DNA of 64,000 nucleotides from Marthasterias glacialis (taxonomy: Eukaryota; Echinodermata; Asteroidea; Forcipulatida; Asteriidae), in NCBI GenBank assembly GCA_911728455.2, contig OU452236.1, forward strand, positions 6,256,171-6,320,170, written 5' to 3'. Of the stretch, positions 50,301 to 56,300 are shown piece after piece (within the stretch, counting starts at the first letter, position 1; each line of letters starts with the position of its first letter). Below the pieces are notes generated by a model. The model searched no databases, had not been told where the DNA came from, and worked only from the letters and a program-made list of their open reading frames with translations. Made by a program: the position numbers and the translations under genes.

Positions 50301-53300
50301 TTGCTTAAGCATGTTTTTCTGCTACAGTAAGCACAAAAATGTGCTTACCAGTAAGCAGCTTTATGAAGTTGGGCCCTGGGCAGAAAATATTGCTTAAACA
50401 TTTTCTGCCAAGCAGAAATGAGCAGGATACCAGTCACAAATTGTACATGTGACGTGGTAGTTTGGCCGGTAACCTTATTCCGGTAAACATAATTTTGTTT
50501 TTGTGCTTAGCTACTTTTTGCGCTTAAGCAGCTCTATGAAATAGGCCCCTGGTATGAACTGCATAATCAGTGAGCTTTCAGGTTATAAACTCAACTTAGT
50601 TTTTATTGACCCTGTACTTTCTCTTGAAAGATCTCCACCCATGTTTGCTCAATGTATTTTACGATAGGCCCGTCCATAATCGTGTGGCTCATTATGCATT
50701 CAAGAAAACCACTTATGTAGGCAGACTCCTAATGGTTTATTTGATTTTTTTATTAGCCCCATTTGTGTCGATGGAAAAGAACGTAATTACTAATGGACGA
50801 TAGAATTTTACTCAAAACTCTTATCTTTGATTTGATAGTTATAGCTTGTGTTAGATACCGTTACATTGCTTTTGTCAAAAATCTACAAAAAACAAATATA
50901 ATTGCTTATTGGAAATTGAAAGGTTGTAATGAAATAAAACGCAAAATTTTTGGTGTTGACATTTCGAACACGAATACCCATTTGGTTGCAATATTCGAGG
51001 AAGAAAATTATGCAGCCTAAATTGGTGTGTCGGAAGGTAGATCCCGAGGTTCATGGTGGGGGGGGGGGCGGAGCATGCCCCAATTTGCCCCCCCCCCCAA
51101 ATGCATCTCCATGTAGTATCACTCTCAGAAGAAAATGACGACAGTGCTGGGAGAATTTCTTATCCTACACAAATCTGACATTGACAATTTTCTTTCTGAA
51201 AAACTAATACCCCGTGATATGGTGGACTTTGATGCAATAATTAGCTGTATGGAGTCCCTGACATGACGAGCGTGTCTCGGGGGACAGTTTGTTCTTCACG
51301 TGTACATGATGATGAGTCAGTTACAGCCATTTAATTCTGACATTGAACCACCGATATGAGGCATCAATATACAACACTGATGTCATGTCAGAAGAAATGA
51401 TCATATAAATGTACATAGAGTTTAATCTTCAAAAAAAAAAGAGAGAAGATTTTGTTCGAATGAGGATTGACTGTAGTAAACTTAAAGATGTATGATCCGT
51501 GCTCAAGACGATTTTACCTTGAAAAATGAATCCGAATGTTGAACTGCTATTTTTGTAGGATGACCAAAGTTTATGGAACGAAAAAAATCCATCAGCGAAT
51601 AATGAACAGTAAATAGTTTCAAAAATATTTTTTTTGTGTGGAGCACAATAATTAGAGTCTGTGCGCTGCCTTCTTAATTTCAGGCGGGTGCCTTACGACA
51701 CAGAGATAAAATGCAGGCGAAATGACGTTGTAATATAGCTGACTTCTGGGTACCAGCAGCGGGCATGGCCGTCATACACATTTTCACGTAGGGTGGTTGG
51801 CCAGGATAATCGTTTTCAAAAACAACATTTTTATAGCCATCTATACAAGGTCAAAGTGTGATTTGATTCATTATAAAATAACTTGCTCTTTTAAATTTCG
51901 TTTGCTAGAATCGTTTCATTTTTTTTTGGCACAATTCTCTGGAGCACAGATCATACATCTTTAACGTTGGGGATTTTTGAGCAGCTATAGAGTACATGGC
52001 CACTTCAGTTTGTGGGACTGTATTTCCTCTTGTTAAACAAGCCTCAACATCCACTAATCTTCTTATACGACTTTGAAGTGCAGTCTGTAGTTGCTCTAAA
52101 ATCCGTAACCTTTAGTTTACCACAGTCAATTCTTAGCTTGATCAACAACAACAAAATTATCAGTATATTATTCTTGTGGCATTTTTTTTTTAGGAATAGG
52201 GGCCTACGCTCATAAATAAATTATCAAATGAAGATGAGATATGTGATTGTTGATTTTTACAATTAAGAAAATTATTGGTAGCAGACTGGAATGACCATGT
52301 ACTCTTTCAAAAACTCATGGTGTGCCATTCCCTAAAGATATATGCCCTAAAAAACAGAATGGTCAAAATGAACAACACACATATTCTCAAAAAATGCATC
52401 ATTGTGGAGACCTCTATTGTTTTTTCCCTTGTCCCTGTACTTAATATGTTCTCATACACGTTGTACACTAATTTCCTGGTGGGGCATCCCTCGCTTTAGA
52501 ATTCCCCTGTGGAGACCCAATTGTTCTTGCACTTCCCTTTTGTTATAGGACTCCACGAGGGAGGGAATACGAGCCCACACTGTCATGTGTGACATTATAC
52601 CATGTGGTTGTTCTTTTGTCATCGTGCACAACAAAAAATCTTTAAAACCACTGCCGTTTCTGTTAGAGAGTGTTTAGAGAGCTGGTTTTTTGACACCCAC
52701 ATTCCCTTTACTATAATACTCGGTTTTGAGCTATTCAAATGCTGTACAGAAAATGCTTCCTTTTTTTAGTAAACCGAGAATATCTAAATCATGAAAACAC
52801 TGTGTGGATGTGTGGAAGTCCACACAGTGTTTGTGTGTTCCTACACAGTGTGGACATCTGTTGTTCTCAGGTCCACACTTCGTATGTAACACTTAAAAAT
52901 ACACACACAAAATTTTTCTTTTGAATTCTAAAGGCGTCTTTCTGGACTTCTTGGGAAATAAGCTTGAGACTAGTACAAAGCTAATACGTGTAATGGATTG
53001 TAATCAAATCCAGCGCTATGAACTTGGCCCTGGAGCAGCCTGGGGCCTCTGTAACACTGACCATCAGTGCCCAGGGCCAATAGAACACTCTAATCTGACC
53101 CTACTGTCGTCCCTTTATAATTGGAAACTAGCGGATTTTTTTCCCAGAACAAATCATAAATACAATGTGTGTATAACTATGGAGAAAGGGTATCACCCAA
53201 ATGAAATGGGAATTCAAAAGGCACCATCTTGAAAAGAATTTGAAAGACAAATTAGCCTCACTTTCGCTTTCATGGCTTCACATTGTTAAAACTTCTAGAT

Positions 53301-56300
53301 GCATGGCGGCACTGTAATCATGTCAGTACAGACTGTGTGTATATATTTCAGCGACTGATTCCGATCAATGAGATCAATGAACTTGGTGAACTGGCTCGTC
53401 TCTGTGCCGGTTTACCAGGAATAATACGATGGCAGGTCCTATATCTGTCTCCAGCTGCATTGCATCGGTGCGGTCGCCGGATACCTGCAATGACAAGCCA
53501 CCTGTCTCGCTAAATGTACCTACAGCTTTAATTATAGTATCGAACATAAGTCACCACCCTACGATGCTAAAATTTATTTCATCACTAAATCATAAATAGC
53601 TCTGTTTAAACTTGTACAGGTTTTAGTTTTATGGTGTGGATCAACAAAAAAGTTGGATGATTTGAATGCGCTATTAAGCAAAGGGAGATTAACCGACTCA
53701 CTGAAGAAAATTTGAAACTTTGTTTCCCTGTTGATGTTAAAAAAAAACACTGGGGGATCTTGGGGAGTGTGGGAGGGATAATTATGGAGACTTGAAGGTG
53801 GTGGGGGGATGAGTCTCTCTCCCCCAAAATATTTTATTTGACACCTGCTAAATATATGTTAAATTATTGGATTACCGACCCTTCCCCCACCCCCTAGGAT
53901 GTCCAAAATGACTCTCTTGATCCACTCCTGAACCAATGTTTCAGACGAAAAAAATGTGAAATTCAAGTGATATTTCGTCACGGCTACTTATCTTTAAATC
54001 CCATGTTCAAAGAGGCGATTTTTCGTTTTCACGAACAGCCACTTATCTTTAGTTAATATTTAATAATTTTTTAGCATTTCTCCATATAAAAAATAGATTC
54101 TATAGGTACGATTATGTACTTGAGTATCATTTAACATCGCATTGATGAAAAATAGTACTTATTTTACCTGTGGAATGACATTTTAAACGCAAACAAAACT
54201 TCAACGTTGATTATCTCAAAAATGCTATTCTCGCGCACATAAAGATAAGTGACTGTTCGTGAAAACGGTGACGATTTAATGTATGAATCTCTGAAAACCT
54301 CTAAACTTAGATTCTCTTTTTTACCCTTTCTGCATGCCACAGTGCACAAATCAGAAAATTACCTGTACACATTTTAATTTATGACACCACTTCAATTTGA
54401 TGCATTTAATTTCCTTGAAACGAGTCTCAGCATACATGCATTCCATCCTTAATTAACGTACTGGCTCCCAACCCTCGTAATAATAGGGCTCCATTATGCT
54501 AAAAATTTCTCATGTCCATGACGATATTGATTTATGGATCTTTTTGTGTGTTTTTTTTTCCCCTTCCTTCTTAACTCCAGTAAGGACGTGCGTCTGCCAG
54601 TTCAGCTACAGCGAGCGATGGCAGCAGAGGCCGAAGCTGCCAGAGAAGCCAGGGCAAAGGTCAGTTCAGGTCATGGGTCAACCCACTCCCTTTGAAGCAT
54701 TTGTGAATTTTTGAAAACCACATTTAGTTAAGGCTGTGTGTGAATCACATGACTTCGGCGACAGCTATGGCTATGGCTGCAGCAACAGCCAAAGCCATTT
54801 ACTCAGACAGGGCCTAAAGAGGGAGTAATTTGCTTCATTTGTCTTGTAACTGTTGAAAGTGAAATCAAAATGGCCACCGTTTTTTTGAAATTTTCAGCCA
54901 ACTTAGGCACCATGTTTCTATTTTCCTGACTCGCACCTTGCCATAACGTAGCATATGGCTGTACGGTGTTTTACGTCTAACCTTTCAAAGATGTGGTGGA
55001 GAGAAAAAAAGAAGAAAAAAAAATGCTCCAAACGCCTTAACATGCCATTAAGATTCCTGTCAGGACTGGGCATCCTTGTATAGTGACAAGGGAAGATGGT
55101 AATGTGATACGAGATTGACACCACGCTGGCACCTTCATAAAAGCTACTAATGCGTCTCTGACTGGTGTTAGTTTCACAGTGTGTGCATTGATTTTAGACT
55201 TGTCATAGTCTCTTTGGTGTAATCTCCTCATTTGGTAGACACCTTTTGTAGTTCCCTCCTTTTTTGAATGTAGAGACTTTAATTCTCAGGTTCTGTCGAC
55301 AAGAAACGTAATATTTTGTGGTTTTGGCCTTACCTGTAATTCAAGCCATCAATCCAATACATCAATAAATGATGCTAGAACTTATGAAAATACCACATCA
55401 GTTGATTTTTTTGAACACTGCTGGTAAATTGCAGGATTTTGAACTTTAAGGCTAGTTTATTTCAGGCTGTTGCAGGCAGTTACTGGGGATTATTGAAACA
55501 ATTATAACAACCATGCATAGTACAGAGTTCAGTACCAAGCATGTGAACTCTCCGGAATTTCCTGATTTCACGATTTTCTCAAAAACTCCTTGAGCCTTTG
55601 AATTGTTTTGAAAGAAGTCAAACAACTACCAAACGGAATAAGAAATGGTCTGCATTGTGTCCAAAACCTGTAGTTTCTATTTCTGGTAATGCACAGAGTC
55701 TGTACAGCTCCTGAATTGTAACATCTGAGAGGTTCCGGGTCAAGAATAATGGGGAGCTCAGGCCTGTGAACCACTTTTCAGGAATTTTAAAAATCACCAA
55801 ATCTCATATACCTGTAGTACTTGTCTTGGAAACGGATTTGTCTGAAATTTCATTATTTCATCAGTGCTCTCCACCTAAAACAATTGTTTTTTTATCTAGC
55901 TGTTGAAACCACTAGTAAGTCCTGTTTTATTGTAAGATATGACAAAAATAAAACAGGAAACTTCTCCCCGCTGTTGTAGTTTTAGGGTTGGGGTCATTTT
56001 GTGATAATTATATATATTTGTCTGGTTGGTTAAAAGATCTGTTGTCAGTTTGAAATAAATGTACTCCACAAATTTCGCACAGTAATGAGGTTTCTGTTTT
56101 GGGATATTTGTTGGGATTTTGTGAGGAAAAAAACCCAAAATACTAGTAAGTGATGTTTGAAGCTTTGCATGGTGTGGATAATGAGAATTAACTATTACGA
56201 GTAAGTTTGTGGGTACAACCATCTTCAACTCCTTAAGACGAGTAGAATATACTGTTCGAAATGCCGAGACCATAACATCGGCTCTTTTCAGAGCCAACAC

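Larger units (their letters stand above)
37216..54580 (+). other. Stomatin intron 6, 17.4 kb, no exon seen
   Basis: The largest intron. Contains the SINE-C duplication with solo LTR, a LINE remnant, MITE-like elements and hairpins. Several open stretches (for example 47412-47720 and 52921-53513) were inspected and lack family motifs. 37400-38980, 42090-44100, 46200-48230 and 50560-52700 are otherwise unremarkable AT-rich DNA. Confidence 0.6.

Noticed and set aside
53283-53513. Possible exon with [20 protein letters not shown]
   Set aside because: Composition is protein-like, but there is no consistent splice frame with stomatin and no known motif.
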